61,205 nucleotides of DNA. Origin: Opitutaceae bacterium (GTDB lineage: Bacteria > Verrucomicrobiota > Verrucomicrobiia > Opitutales > Opitutaceae). This document shows, piece after piece, positions 41,599 to 50,958 of the stretch (the first letter of the stretch is position 1; the number at the start of each line of letters is the position of its first letter). The translations under genes and the position numbers were made by a program. Location: positions 1 to 61,205 of the forward strand of contig JAUYAK010000033.1 of NCBI GenBank assembly GCA_030693515.1. Direction: 5' to 3'. The notes under the pieces were generated by a model. It ran no database searches, had not been told where the DNA came from, and worked only from the letters and a program-made list of their open reading frames with translations.

Positions 41599-43329
41599 TC
41601 AATACCCCATCGCGGCGCCGTCTTTCCGGCCCTCGCTGGCGCCCCAGTAGACCTTGTTCACCGGATCCCAGCGGATGGCTTGGTAGCCGCCGAAGCCGTC
41701 GGTGGGCGTGCCGGCGCGGACATCGTGCCCGCGGGCGATCAGGGCGCGCGCCGACTCGTAGGGGACGCCGCGCTCGAGCCGCACGAAGCCGCCGTCGCGC
41801 ATCTTGGGCAGGTCGAAGTTGGAGGAGCCTTCGTGCACCCAGCGCGCGGCGTCGCCGGCCTCCTGCACGTTCATGCCGAAGTCGATTTGGTTCACCAGCA
41901 CCTGCACGTGGCCCTGCGGCTGCATCGCGCCGCCCATCACGCCGAATGCCAGCCACGGCTGGCCGTCCTTCATCACGAAGCCGGGGATGATGGTCTGGAA
42001 CGGCCGCTTGCCCGGCGCGTAGGCGTTGGCGTGCGCAGGGTCGTGCGTCACGAACATCACGCCGCGGTTCTGCAGTCCGAAGCCGTGGCCGGGCACAGCG
42101 ATGAACGAGCCAAGGTTCCAGTAGTTGCTCTGGATCAGCGAAACCATGTTGCCCGCGGCGTCGGCGGTGCAGAGGTAGATCGTGTCGCCCCGCTCGAGCG
42201 CGGGGTTGCCGGCGTCGTAGGCGAGCGCGGCGCGCGCGGGATCGATGAGCCGGCGGCGCGCGGCGGCGTAGTCCTTGGCGAGAAGGCCCGCGAGCGGGAT
42301 TTTGGCAAAGGCGGGATCGGCGTAAAATTTCGCGCGGTCCTCGAACGCGAGCTTCTTCGCCTCGATCATGAGGTGCAGCGTCTCGGGCGAGTTGAAGCCG
42401 AGCTTGGCGAGATCGTGGCCCTCGAGGATGTTCAGCATCTGCAGCGCGGCGATGCCCTGCGAATTGGGCGGCAGCTCGTAGACATCGTAGCCGCGGTAGT
42501 TGACCGAGACAGGATCGACCCACGTGGAGGTGTGCTTCTCAAAATCGATCCGGCGCAGCCAGCCGCCGTGCGCACGCATGAAGGCGTCGGTCTCGTCGGC
42601 GACGGCCCCGCGGTAGAAGGCGTCGCGGCCGCCGGCGGCAAGGGCGCGCAGCGTGCGCGCGAGGCCGGGGTTGCGGAAAATCTCGCCCTCGCGCGGCGCG
42701 CGCCCGCCGGGCGCGAAGACCTCGAGAATCGCGCCCGGCAGCCGCTCCGCCTGCGCGGCCCGGACCTCGCGCTCCCAGAGGTGGGCGATGAACTGCGTGA
42801 CCGGAAAACCCTCCTCGGCGTAGCGGATCGCCGGCGCGAGCACGTCGCGCATGGGGAGCCGGCCAAACTTGCCGTGGAGCTCAAACCAGCCGTCCACCGC
42901 GCCGGGCACGGAGACGGTCAGCAGGCCGCGCGACGGGAGGGTCGTGCGGCCGAGCTTCGCGAGCTCGGCCTGCAGCTGGGCGGCCGAGAGGCCGAGCGTC
43001 GAGCGGCCGGAGGCGTTGAGGCCGTGGAGCTTTTTCCCTTTCGCGTCCCACACGATGGCGAAGAGATCGCCGCCGAGGCCGTTGCCGGTGGGCTCCATGA
43101 GGCCGAGCGCGGCGTTGGCGGCGATGGCGGCATCGACGGCGGAGCCGCCGGCCTTGAGCACGTCGAGCCCGATCTGCGAGGCGAGCGGATGGCTGGTGCA
43201 GACCAGGCCGTGCTGCGCGAGCACGGGGGAGCGCGTGGCGAACGGGCGGCCGTTGATCCGATCCACTTGGGCGGGCGAGGCGAGCGGAACGGCGAGGGCC
43301 AGCGTGGCGGGGAGCAGGAGGCGGGGCAT
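41599..43329 (-). CDS. ggt: Gamma-glutamyltransferase (Ntn hydrolase)
   Basis: A 576-residue periplasmic enzyme with a signal peptide (MPRLLLPATLALAVPLASPA). Features are HPLASQIGLDVLKAGGSAVD, EPTGNGLGGDLF, and the self-cleavage region ALERGDTIYLCTADAAGNMV, where Thr383 is the expected new N-terminal nucleophile of the small subunit. It hydrolyses or transfers the gamma-glutamyl group of glutathione and related peptides. The motif around the nucleophile (GDTIYL rather than TTH) matches the GGT-like branch that includes acylases, so the substrate is not certain. Divergent from the small membrane protein gene at 43505. Confidence 0.93.
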   Translation of the reverse strand: MPRLLLPATLALAVPLASPAQVDRINGRPFATRSPVLAQHGLVCTSHPLASQIGLDVLKAGGSAVDAAIAANAALGLMEPTGNGLGGDLFAIVWDAKGKKLHGLNASGRSTLGLSAAQLQAELAKLGRTTLPSRGLLTVSVPGAVDGWFELHGKFGRLPMRDVLAPAIRYAEEGFPVTQFIAHLWEREVRAAQAERLPGAILEVFAPGGRAPREGEIFRNPGLARTLRALAAGGRDAFYRGAVADETDAFMRAHGGWLRRIDFEKHTSTWVDPVSVNYRGYDVYELPPNSQGIAALQMLNILEGHDLAKLGFNSPETLHLMIEAKKLAFEDRAKFYADPAFAKIPLAGLLAKDYAAARRRLIDPARAALAYDAGNPALERGDTIYLCTADAAGNMVSLIQSNYWNLGSFIAVPGHGFGLQNRGVMFVTHDPAHANAYAPGKRPFQTIIPGFVMKDGQPWLAFGVMGGAMQPQGHVQVLVNQIDFGMNVQEAGDAARWVHEGSSNFDLPKMRDGGFVRLERGVPYESARALIARGHDVRAGTPTDGFGGYQAIRWDPVNKVYWGASEGRKDGAAMGY

Positions 43330-43504
43330 GGGGCGGATGCAGTGGGGTGAGCCGGAGGTTGCAAGCCGCTTCGCCCGGCCCGGCGCGGCGGGAAAACAAG
43401 TGGCAATTCTCACCGAGCCGGGCATGGTCATCGGCAACGGCGGCGCCACCCCGCGCCGTCCGGCGGACAGCCGCTTTCCCTCATCCCTCAACCATGAAGG
43501 CAAC

Positions 43505-43969
43505 ATGACGACGACCGTGCAAATTGTGCCGTTTCTCCTGACGGCGTTGGTGGCGGCCGCCCTGGCGGGCGTCGCGATGGAACTCGTGATGGGCGTGATC
43601 GCCCGGGTGGCCCGCGTGAAGGGCAACATGATCCTCGCGCTCGGCAGCCTGCTGACCAAGCGGCGCGAGCAGGCGTTTCGCGTGGGCCTGATCGTGCATG
43701 CGACGGCCGCAGTCGCGTTTGGCGTGCTCTACACGCTGCTGATGGTGACGCTCGGCCTCACCGCCATGCCGATCAGCATGATGCTGGGGCTGGGGGTGGG
43801 CGTGCTGCACGGAATCGTCTTCAGCCTGATGCTGGTGTGGGTGGTGGCCGACCAGCACCCGCTGGAGGAATTCAAGGAGGCCGACCTGCTCGTGGGCCTG
43901 AGCCACCTCGCGGGGCACGCGGCGTTTGGCGCGGTGGTGGGCGTGATCGTGGGGGTGTCGCCGATTTGA
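43505..43969 (+). CDS. Small four-helix membrane protein
   Basis: A 154-residue protein with about four hydrophobic helices (IVPFLLTALVAAALAG; VGLIVHATAAVAFGVLYTLL; ISMMLGLGVGVLHGIVFSLM; GHAAFGAVVGVIVG) and short loops with histidines and acidic residues (VVADQHPLEEFKEADLL). It resembles DUF6789-type proteins, tentatively. I chose ATG 43505; an upstream ATG at 43492 is out of frame and stops at once. Role unknown. Confidence 0.65.
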   Translation: MTTTVQIVPFLLTALVAAALAGVAMELVMGVIARVARVKGNMILALGSLLTKRREQAFRVGLIVHATAAVAFGVLYTLLMVTLGLTAMPISMMLGLGVGVLHGIVFSLMLVWVVADQHPLEEFKEADLLVGLSHLAGHAAFGAVVGVIVGVSPI

Positions 43970-44416
43970 GCTGAACCCGTGAAATGATGGCAGGGTTGCC
44001 ACGCAATCCGTCGTGGCCACGCGGTGGGTAACATGGTCGCCATTGGCACCCGTTTCACGTTGCGCAAGCTGGTCCGCCCGGAGGACGCGGCGGAGGAAGC
44101 AGGCGCTGAGGAAACTGAAACGGATGTTTGCGAAGGCGGCGCCGATCGCGGCGCGCAAGAGAACGAATGCGCTCAAGCGTATCCGCGATGACAGCGCCGC
44201 CCGCATCCGTCGCGCAGGGTGGCCGCCCGCGGTTATTTCTACGACAAAACACGCCCGAAGACCGGCCGGCTCGGCCATCATCCGCTGCACGGCGGGCAAG
44301 GTGGAGAAGCGCTACGGCGCGCTGCCGGGGTGGGCGAAACCGATTTGGTGGGCGCTGTCTGGATGAGGGTAAAACTCAGCGCTTGGCTACTCGCGCTGTC
44401 TCCCTGAAGACACGCA
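43970..44416. other. 447-base stretch with no convincing gene
   Basis: Several short overlapping frames exist on both strands here, none with a family motif. The plus-strand frame from 44013 to 44366 (117 residues) is very basic and ends KVEKRYGALPGWAKPIWWAL, which reads like a real protein end, but its first two thirds look random. I take this as decayed coding DNA or spacer. It adjoins the AT-richer gene at 44417-44869, so it may be part of a small acquired segment. Confidence 0.4.
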
Positions 44417-44869
44417 CTAACTCGAAATCTTATGAAAAAGGTAGAACTGAAATTCGCGCATGTGCCGGCCCCAATGGCGCCAGTAGCCTTCGTGAAAATC
44501 CCACAATGCATCATCGACGCTTGTGTGTTCAAAGCGCCAAAGCACCTCTTCGAAATCGCGCGAAATGTCGGACAAATCATCAATCGCGTCACCGATCATC
44601 TGATCCGTTGAGCATTCTGCATTCATGGTGGTGGGCAGACAATAGGGGCCGTAATTTGGGAAGAGCGCCGAGATTTTCGCCCTTTGTTCTCCATAGTCGG
44701 TTCTCGGTGCATCAGGGAAATCGCGGTTGTCGAATGTGTAGCTCGTGTTTCGGTAGGCGAAGACGAGGCGATCACAAAGTTCCAACATATGTTCGTCGGA
44801 TTTCTCACCGGGCTTGGTGACATAGCCGACGAATTGCTTGAGTAGGTCTCTGACCTCGGCGGGTTGCAT
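44417..44869 (-). CDS. DUF5063-like protein, AT-rich compared with its surroundings
   Basis: A 150-residue, acidic, soluble protein. The C-terminal half has DDLSDISRDFEEVLWRFEH and WDFHEGYWRHWGRHM, which match the general form of DUF5063 proteins (DDLADIYRDL ... HWGRHL). Function unknown. G+C is about half, against about two thirds for its neighbours, so it was probably gained recently. The downstream neighbour is decayed-looking DNA. Confidence 0.7.
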   Translation of the reverse strand: MQPAEVRDLLKQFVGYVTKPGEKSDEHMLELCDRLVFAYRNTSYTFDNRDFPDAPRTDYGEQRAKISALFPNYGPYCLPTTMNAECSTDQMIGDAIDDLSDISRDFEEVLWRFEHTSVDDALWDFHEGYWRHWGRHMREFQFYLFHKISS

Positions 44870-44897
44870 CTTGGTTACGCTGACAGGGGATGAACAT

Positions 44898-44917
44898 CCC
44901 GGCTCTCACGAGCCGGG
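44898..44917. repeat. Hairpin repeat with eight-base stem
   Basis: Perfect stem cccggctc / gagccggg around tcac, flanked by gaacat and ctacac. The larger unit (gtagcccggctcgtgagagc on the minus strand) looks like another dispersed palindromic repeat, with just this copy in the window. It lies between the oxidoreductase stop (44932) and the DUF5063-like start (44869), so it may also end transcription of the oxidoreductase gene. Confidence 0.5.
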
Positions 44918-44931
44918 CTACACGACGCTGC

Positions 44932-46302
44932 TCACCCCTTCGGATACTCGTAGCCCTTTCGATACTCGCGGCGGAGGAGTTTGTTGGCGGCGGGGTCGCC
45001 GATGATCTGTTCCTTGGCGCCGTCCCATTCGATGCTCTTGCCGTGTTTGAGCGAGAGCATGCCGAGGAGCGCCATATTGGTGGAGAGGTGGATTTCGCCA
45101 ATGTCGCACACGGGTTTGATTTTTCCGTCGCTGCGGATCGCGGCGAGGAAATCGGCGAAGAGTTCCTTGATGTTTTGCGAATCGGGCGAGTTGAGCTTGG
45201 GCTCCTCGGTGATGGCGGGTTGGCGGGCGTCGGTCGGGTAGAAGGTCCAGCCCTTTTGCCAACCCATGTGGAAGATGCCCTTGGTCCCGTAGAAATAGCA
45301 GCCGACGTTTTCGCCCTTGTCGGTGTTGTTGGCGGCGAAGCGGCGGTGCTCCCACTGCACGGTGAACTTGTCGAACGCGTAGGTCGCGACCTGATGGTCG
45401 GGCGCATCGGTCGTCTGCTCGCTCGCAGTGGCGACGACGGGGCCGGCGATGGGGCGACCGCCGGAGGAGAAGATGCGCTTCGGATATTTCTCGCCGGTGA
45501 CCCAAAGCACCTGGTCGAGCCAGTGGATGCCCCAGTCGCCGAGCGTGCCGTTGGCGTAGTCGAGGTAGTTGCGGAAGCCGCGCGGGTGGATGCCGCGGTT
45601 GCCGGCGCCCTGCGTGGGGGTGCGCGGATCGCCGCCGTTGAAGGGGCGGAGCGGGGCGGGGCCGCACCACATGTCCCAGTCGAGTTCCTTCGGCACGGCG
45701 ACCGTGGGGAGCGGCTTTTCGGGGCCGCCGCCGTAGTTGACAAAGCAGCGGACCATGCCGATTTCGCCGGCCTTGCCGGAGCGGATGAAGTCGCGGCCGC
45801 TGACATTGTGCGGCGAGATGCGGCGGTGCGTGCCGACTTGCACGACGCGGCCGGTGGCGCGCGCGGCGTTCACCATCGCGCGGCCTTCCATCACGGTGTG
45901 GCCGATCGGTTTCTCGACGTAAACGTGCGCGCCGGCCTTGACCGCGGCGATCATCGGGAGCGCGTGCCAGTGGTCGGGTGTGCCGATGATGGCGATGTCG
46001 GGCTTCATCGCGGCGAGGCACTCGCGGTAGTCCTTGAAGAGCTTGGGCGAATCGCCGGTGCCGGCCGCGACGTGCTTGAGCGTGGCCTCGAACTGCCGCG
46101 CATCGACATCGCAGAGCGCGACGACCTCGCAGGCGCCGCTGGCCATCGCCTCGCGGAGGATGTTGTTGCCCCACCAGCCGCAGCCGATGAGGGCGGTGCG
46201 AAATTTTTTCGCGCCTGCCCTGTCGGCGGCCTGGATCGAGAAGGGCAGCGCGGCGAGCGTGGCCGCGGTGGCGGAGTTTTGGAGGAAGGTGCGGCGGTTC
46301 AT
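44932..46302 (-). CDS. Tat-exported Gfo/Idh/MocA-family oxidoreductase
   Basis: A 456-residue NAD(P)-dependent oxidoreductase with a twin-arginine signal ([20 protein letters not shown]). The Rossmann fingerprint is TALIGCGWWGNNILR, the conserved EKP is in HVYVEKPIGH, and the catalytic-domain region is GTLGDWGIHWLDQVLW. Likely oxidises a sugar or inositol-type alcohol. It is downstream of, and in the same direction as, the sugar-phosphate-isomerase-like gene, separated by a palindromic repeat; enzymes of these two families are often functional partners (for example in inositol or 3-keto-glycoside metabolism). ATG 46302 was chosen for the Tat motif. Confidence 0.93.
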   Translation of the reverse strand: MNRRTFLQNSATAATLAALPFSIQAADRAGAKKFRTALIGCGWWGNNILREAMASGACEVVALCDVDARQFEATLKHVAAGTGDSPKLFKDYRECLAAMKPDIAIIGTPDHWHALPMIAAVKAGAHVYVEKPIGHTVMEGRAMVNAARATGRVVQVGTHRRISPHNVSGRDFIRSGKAGEIGMVRCFVNYGGGPEKPLPTVAVPKELDWDMWCGPAPLRPFNGGDPRTPTQGAGNRGIHPRGFRNYLDYANGTLGDWGIHWLDQVLWVTGEKYPKRIFSSGGRPIAGPVVATASEQTTDAPDHQVATYAFDKFTVQWEHRRFAANNTDKGENVGCYFYGTKGIFHMGWQKGWTFYPTDARQPAITEEPKLNSPDSQNIKELFADFLAAIRSDGKIKPVCDIGEIHLSTNMALLGMLSLKHGKSIEWDGAKEQIIGDPAANKLLRREYRKGYEYPKG

Positions 46303-46317
46303 GGGGAGAAATTGTTT

Positions 46318-46398
46318 AACCACGAATGGACACGAAGAGACACGAATTCAAAAGAAGCGGTTTGGAGCATTCGTGTGGATTCGTGTCCATTCGTGGTT
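46318..46398. repeat. Inverted repeat built from aaccacgaatggacacgaa units
   Basis: Arms at 46318-46347 (aaccacgaatggacacgaag...) and 46369-46398 pair at about 26 of 30 positions. Each arm itself contains tandem cacgaa units. It is far more AT-rich than its surroundings. It fills the 98-base gap between two co-oriented genes. I recognise this type of repeat from other Verrucomicrobia-like genomes, but there is only one copy here. Confidence 0.7.
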
Positions 46399-46400
46399 GT

Positions 46401-47483
46401 TCAGCTTTTGAGCCCGAGGCCGATTTCCTTGCGGAGATAGGTGAGTGATTTTTCGAGGTCGGCTTTCTGGAAAGTCTGCGTGGCGAGCGTGCGCTCCTTC
46501 GGATCGGACGGCGGCTTGAAGGCGACGGGGATTTGTTTCCCGCGTTTCGCGAGCGCCTCGAACTTCGCGAGCTTGTCGGGGCGTTTGTCGTAGTGCTGCC
46601 AGAACTCGGGCTGCTTGTATTTGAACTCCCGCGGGCCGCCCGAGATCGTCTCGATCATGATGGGGACTTTGGGGCAGAGCTGAGCCCAGCGGGCGGCGTA
46701 TTTTTTCCAGTCGATGAGGCCGTCGCCGGCGGCGGTCCACTGCACGGCGGCGCCGTCGGGCGTCTCCCAGATCATCTCGTCGCGCAGGCTGGAGCAAATC
46801 GTTACCGGCCCGAGCGTCTCAAGCACGTCGTGCGGATCCTCGAGGGTCCAGGCGGCGTTGCCGGAGTCGATGTTGGCGCCGACGAAGTCGCGCCCGGCGG
46901 CGTCGATGAGCTGGAGGAGTTCCCACGAGTGCAGGTCGCCGGCGTGGTTTTCGATGGCGATCTTCACGCCGGCGGAGCGGGCATCGGCGCGGCAGGCCTT
47001 GAGGACGGCGACGGTGTCGCGGATGCGCGCCTGGATGCCGCCCTCGGTCTTGCGATCCTCGGCGTTGCCGAGGACGACGCGGAAGACGGGTGAGCCGAGC
47101 GCCTTCGACACGCGGAGGCCGAGGCGGAGGTGCTCCTCGGCGGTGCCGCGGTTGGGGCGAAACGCCTTCGACGTCGGGCAAATGCTCCAGCTGCCGGCGT
47201 AGAGCTGCACGCCCGCGGCCTCGGCCCGGGCGCGCACGGCGCGGAGCGCGGCCTCGTCGAGGCTCTCGTAGGCGTCGAGGTCGGAGATGAGGAGGGAGTC
47301 GCACTTGAGCTGGGCCGCGTAGTCGATGAGCGCGGGGGCTTTCCACTGCATGGCGCGCACGGCGAAGTTGTCGTAACCGAGGGCGATTTTCAGCTTGGGC
47401 GCCGGCGCGGCGGCGAGAGGGGAGCGCGTGGCGGCGAGCGTGGTCGCGGCGGCGAGGCCGGTGAGGAAGGAGCGGCGTTGCAT
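46401..47483 (-). CDS. Exported sugar phosphate isomerase/epimerase-like TIM-barrel protein
   Basis: A 360-residue protein of the AP-endonuclease-2/xylose-isomerase-like TIM-barrel superfamily. It has a short signal (MQRRSFLTGLAAATTLAATR) that may be Tat-dependent. Metal-site regions are VKIAIENHAGDLHS (Glu and His), FVGANIDSGNAAW (Asp) and MIETISGG (Glu). Likely acts on a keto-sugar or inositol-like substrate together with the oxidoreductase downstream. Divergent from the phosphoglycerol-transferase-like gene; the 207-base gap between (47484-47690) should contain promoters for both, but I could not single them out. Confidence 0.9.
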   Translation of the reverse strand: MQRRSFLTGLAAATTLAATRSPLAAAPAPKLKIALGYDNFAVRAMQWKAPALIDYAAQLKCDSLLISDLDAYESLDEAALRAVRARAEAAGVQLYAGSWSICPTSKAFRPNRGTAEEHLRLGLRVSKALGSPVFRVVLGNAEDRKTEGGIQARIRDTVAVLKACRADARSAGVKIAIENHAGDLHSWELLQLIDAAGRDFVGANIDSGNAAWTLEDPHDVLETLGPVTICSSLRDEMIWETPDGAAVQWTAAGDGLIDWKKYAARWAQLCPKVPIMIETISGGPREFKYKQPEFWQHYDKRPDKLAKFEALAKRGKQIPVAFKPPSDPKERTLATQTFQKADLEKSLTYLRKEIGLGLKS

Positions 47484-47690
47484 GAGGGCGGGGAGGGTGC
47501 CCCGACGGAAGCGAGCGTGCGGCGCGCTGTCGATAGCAGCCTTGGCGCGAGCGGATATTTGACCGGTCGCGGGCATAGCCGTTGACGTGCTGTCGCCCAG
47601 CCCCGTAAATCGTCCTTCCCAGCTGCGAACCCCTGCGCTCCCGGGAGGACTTCCCGTCCGCGTGCTTTCCCGCCCCCAACTCCTTTCATT

Positions 47691-49706
47691 ATGCCGCCCG
47701 TTCCACCGTTGATTCGGTGGGTCGTCGGACTCGCGTTGAGTCTGCTCGTGGTGCTCACGGCCCTGCGCGTGGCGGCGTTTCTGGCCTTCCGGCCCGAAGT
47801 GGCGACGTGGGCGCAAGCGGGTCCGGCGTTTGTGCTCGGCTGGCGTTTCGATGTCCGGGTGGTGGCCGCCGCGATGCTGGTGCTGCTGGCGCTGGGCGCG
47901 TGGCCCGGGATCGGGGCGTTTCGGGGCGAGGGGGCGCGCCGCGGTTGGCTGGCGGCGCTGGGGGTGTTTGGCGCGGGGCTCGCGGTGTTCTACACCTGTG
48001 ATTTTCTGCACTTCAGCTATCTGAACCAGCGGCTCAACGCCTCCGCGCTCGGCCTGCTCGCCGACACCAAAATCTCGGCGACGATGATCTGGGAAACTTA
48101 TCCCGTGCTCCGGCTGCTGCTGGTGATCGGGGCGGCGACGGCCGGATTCGTGTTCCTGGCCCGCTGGCTGCACGCGCGCGCCGCGGCGGGCGCGACGCCC
48201 GGGCGGCGCGGGGTGCGCGGCCTGTGGTATGCAGGCGCAGCCGCGGCCTGCATCGTGGGGGCCTTTGGCCGCGTGGGGCAATATCCGCTGCGGTGGAGCG
48301 ACGCGTTCGCGCTGCGCAACGACTTCGCCGCGCATCTCGCGCTCAATCCCGTGGAATCGTTTCTCAGTTCGCTGAGCTTCCGCGCCTCGGGCTACGATGC
48401 ACAGGAGGTCGGGGCGCACTACCTGCGCATGGCGGCCTATCTCGGCATCGCCCAACCCGATCCGGCGCAGTTGCCGTTTGAGCGGCACGTGCCGGCGCGG
48501 CCGGCTGCAACCGCGGGCGCGGCCCGGCCGCCCAACATCGTGCTCGTCATCTGCGAGTCGTTCAGCGGCTACAAAAGCTCCATGTGGGGCAACCCGCTCG
48601 ACACGACGCCGTTCTTCGCGGAGCTGTGCCGGCAGGGGATTTTTTTCGACAACTGCTACACCCCGCACGTCGGCACCGCGCGCGGCGTGTGGGCGACGAT
48701 CACCGGCCTCCCCGACACGGAGATGGTCGAGACCGCGAGCCGCAATCCCGCGCTGGTGGACCAGCACACGATCATCGGGGAGTTCGCGGGCTACGAGAAA
48801 CTCTACTTCCTCGGCGGCAGCACGAGCTGGGCGAACATCCGCGGCGTGCTCACGGCCAACATCCCCGGCCTGCAGCTCTTCGAGACCGGCTACTTCAAGT
48901 CGCCGCGCGTCGATGTCTGGGGCATCAGCGACAAGAGCCTCTTCCTTGAGGCGCACGAGGTGCTGCGCGCGCAGACCAAGCCTTTCTTCGCCGTCATCCA
49001 GACCGCGGGCAACCACCGCCCCTACACGATCCCGCGCGAGGATCTGCATGAATTCTCCCGCGTCGAGCTGCCCGAGGCGGAGCTGAAGGCCGCGGGCTTC
49101 GACACGCTCGCGGAGCTGAATGCGTTTCGCTATTCGGACTATACCTTCCGCAAGTTCATCGAGGCGGCGAAGGCCGCGCCGTATTTCAACGACACGATCT
49201 TCGTCTTCGTGGGCGACCACGGCATCGGCGGCAACGCGGGGCCGCGTTTCCCGCCGGCCTGGACCGATCAACAGCTGACGCGCTACCACGTGCCGCTGCT
49301 CTTCTACGCGCCGGGGCGGCTCGCCCCGCGGCGCATCCACAGCGTCGCGTCCCAGGTCGATGTGCTGCCGACGATCGCCGGGCTCGTCGGCGTGGCGCAC
49401 CGCAACGCCACGCTCGGCCGCGATCTCCTGCGCCAGCAGCAGATCGACGGCGGGCGCAGCAACGCGGCCTTCATCGTGGACCACAACACCAAGACCATCG
49501 GCCTCATCCAGGGTCCGCATTACGGCACGCGTCATCTGCCGAGCGGCCGCGTCGCGACGGTCTGGGCGGATTTTGCGTCGCCGACGGGCGGGCCCGAAGC
49601 GGCCCCGGACGAACACGCGCAGCTCGCGACCGCCTTCTACGAGACGGCGCGATTCCTCCTGCGGCACAACCGCAAGTCCGCCGCGGCGGGGAAAGGCGCG
49701 GATTAA
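47691..49706 (+). CDS. LTA-synthase/phosphoglycerol-transferase-like membrane sulfatase-fold enzyme
   Basis: A 671-residue membrane protein. The first 200 residues hold about five membrane helices. The outer catalytic domain (about 270-600) has the sulfatase/alkaline-phosphatase fold: NIVLVICESFSGYKSSMWG, YTPHVGTARGVWATITGL (Thr nucleophile in GTARG), and FVFVGDHGIGG. In this family the threonine takes phosphoglycerol (or phosphoethanolamine) from a lipid and adds it to a glycan or lipid. The exact donor is unknown. First gene of a three-gene plus-strand unit with 67 and 6 bp gaps. Confidence 0.88.
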   Translation: MPPVPPLIRWVVGLALSLLVVLTALRVAAFLAFRPEVATWAQAGPAFVLGWRFDVRVVAAAMLVLLALGAWPGIGAFRGEGARRGWLAALGVFGAGLAVFYTCDFLHFSYLNQRLNASALGLLADTKISATMIWETYPVLRLLLVIGAATAGFVFLARWLHARAAAGATPGRRGVRGLWYAGAAAACIVGAFGRVGQYPLRWSDAFALRNDFAAHLALNPVESFLSSLSFRASGYDAQEVGAHYLRMAAYLGIAQPDPAQLPFERHVPARPAATAGAARPPNIVLVICESFSGYKSSMWGNPLDTTPFFAELCRQGIFFDNCYTPHVGTARGVWATITGLPDTEMVETASRNPALVDQHTIIGEFAGYEKLYFLGGSTSWANIRGVLTANIPGLQLFETGYFKSPRVDVWGISDKSLFLEAHEVLRAQTKPFFAVIQTAGNHRPYTIPREDLHEFSRVELPEAELKAAGFDTLAELNAFRYSDYTFRKFIEAAKAAPYFNDTIFVFVGDHGIGGNAGPRFPPAWTDQQLTRYHVPLLFYAPGRLAPRRIHSVASQVDVLPTIAGLVGVAHRNATLGRDLLRQQQIDGGRSNAAFIVDHNTKTIGLIQGPHYGTRHLPSGRVATVWADFASPTGGPEAAPDEHAQLATAFYETARFLLRHNRKSAAAGKGAD

Positions 49707-49773
49707 CCCCGGCGCCAACACGCCCCGGGCCGTTGGGCCCGCCGCACCGCGCGGCTCGCGGCGACTGCCGCCG

Positions 49774-50952
49774 GTGCATCGTGTGGCGCTCATCGCCTTC
49801 GCGCTCGGGGTCGCATGGACCACGGCGCACCGCGCGCCGCCGGGCGAGGTGGAGGCCCCGGAGGACGTGGTGCCGCTCACCAGCCTCCGTGCCACCGTAG
49901 CAGGCCCGGAAAACGTGCGACCGCGGCACACGGCCTCATGGGTTTCGCCGCCCGGCCACCGGCGCTCGGCGCACGGGAGTGCGCTCTGTGCGCTCCCCAG
50001 CGGTGATCTGCTGGCGGTGTGGTATGGCGGCACGCGCGAAGGCGCGGCGGATGTGGCGCTCTTCACCGCGCGGCGCGCGGCCGGCACGGACCACTGGACG
50101 GCCCCGCGCCTCGCCGTCGACCGGATCAGTGCGCAGGATGAGCTGGAGCGATCCATCAAGAAAATTGGCAACGCCGTGGTCTTCCCCGACGCGAGTGGCA
50201 CGCTCTGGATGATTTATGTGACGGTCTCGATGGGCGGCTGGTCGGGCAGCGCGCTCAATGTGAAGACTTCGCCGGACGAAGGGCGCACGTGGACGGCGAG
50301 CCGCCGGCTCACCCTCAATCCCTTTCTCAACCTGAGCACGCTCGTGCGCAACAAGCCAATCCACGCCAGCGACGGCCGCATCGGCCTGCCGGTTTACCAC
50401 GAGATGGCGCTCAAGTTTCCGCAGATGCTGTGGCTCACACCCGGCCCCGGCGGCGGCGTCGGCGACTACCGCATGCGCAACCTCGCGGCGGAGACCGGCC
50501 TCATCCAGCCGACGCTCGTGGCGCTCGGCGACGATCGCGTGTTGATGATGCTGCGTGACCGTCGGCCCGATCGACGCATGCACACGGCCTATTCCGAGGA
50601 CAACGGCTGGACATGGTCCGAGGCCGTGCCCAGCGATCTGCCCAATCCCGACTCGGCGCTCGACGCGCTGCGGCTCGCCGACGGCCGGATCCTGATGGTT
50701 TACAACCACGCGCACCGCGGCCGGGAAAACCTGCGCATCGCCGTCTCTGGGGATGGCGGCCGCCGCTGGGTGGCCGGACCGGTGCTCGAATCGGCCGCGG
50801 GGCGGGAGTTCTCCTATCCCAGCCTCGCCGAGGATCACGGCGGCCGCATCCACGTGACCTACACGTGGCAGCGCGAGCGCATCAAGCACGTCGAGTTCAA
50901 CCTCGCCTGGCTCGACCGCCCGATGACCGTCGCGACGACGGCGCAGGAATAA
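49774..50952 (+). CDS. Sialidase-like (BNR_2) exported beta-propeller protein
   Basis: A 392-residue protein, started at GTG 49774, which opens with a hydrophobic signal-like segment (VALIAFALGVAWTTA). Asp boxes are SPDEGRTWT, SEDNGWTWS and SGDGGRRWV. Other blocks are GSALCALPSGDLLAVWYGG, IGLPVYHEM and YTWQRERIKHVEFNL, typical of the sialidase-like BNR_2 family (six-bladed propeller). It could be an exo-sialidase or a propeller of other function. Its fixed position with the phosphoglycerol-transferase-like gene suggests cell-surface glycan modification. 67 bp after the first gene. Confidence 0.85.
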   Translation: MHRVALIAFALGVAWTTAHRAPPGEVEAPEDVVPLTSLRATVAGPENVRPRHTASWVSPPGHRRSAHGSALCALPSGDLLAVWYGGTREGAADVALFTARRAAGTDHWTAPRLAVDRISAQDELERSIKKIGNAVVFPDASGTLWMIYVTVSMGGWSGSALNVKTSPDEGRTWTASRRLTLNPFLNLSTLVRNKPIHASDGRIGLPVYHEMALKFPQMLWLTPGPGGGVGDYRMRNLAAETGLIQPTLVALGDDRVLMMLRDRRPDRRMHTAYSEDNGWTWSEAVPSDLPNPDSALDALRLADGRILMVYNHAHRGRENLRIAVSGDGGRRWVAGPVLESAAGREFSYPSLAEDHGGRIHVTYTWQRERIKHVEFNLAWLDRPMTVATTAQE

Positions 50953-50958
50953 GCCCCG

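Noticed and set aside
44013-44366. 117-residue basic frame as a gene
   Set aside because: No recognisable motif, no clear start signal, and competing frames; kept only as a note in the 43970-44416 stretch.
46401-50201. 1266-codon minus-strand frame
   Set aside because: Only its last 360 codons are the isomerase-like gene. The upstream part is the shadow of the plus-strand phosphoglycerol-transferase-like and sialidase-like genes.
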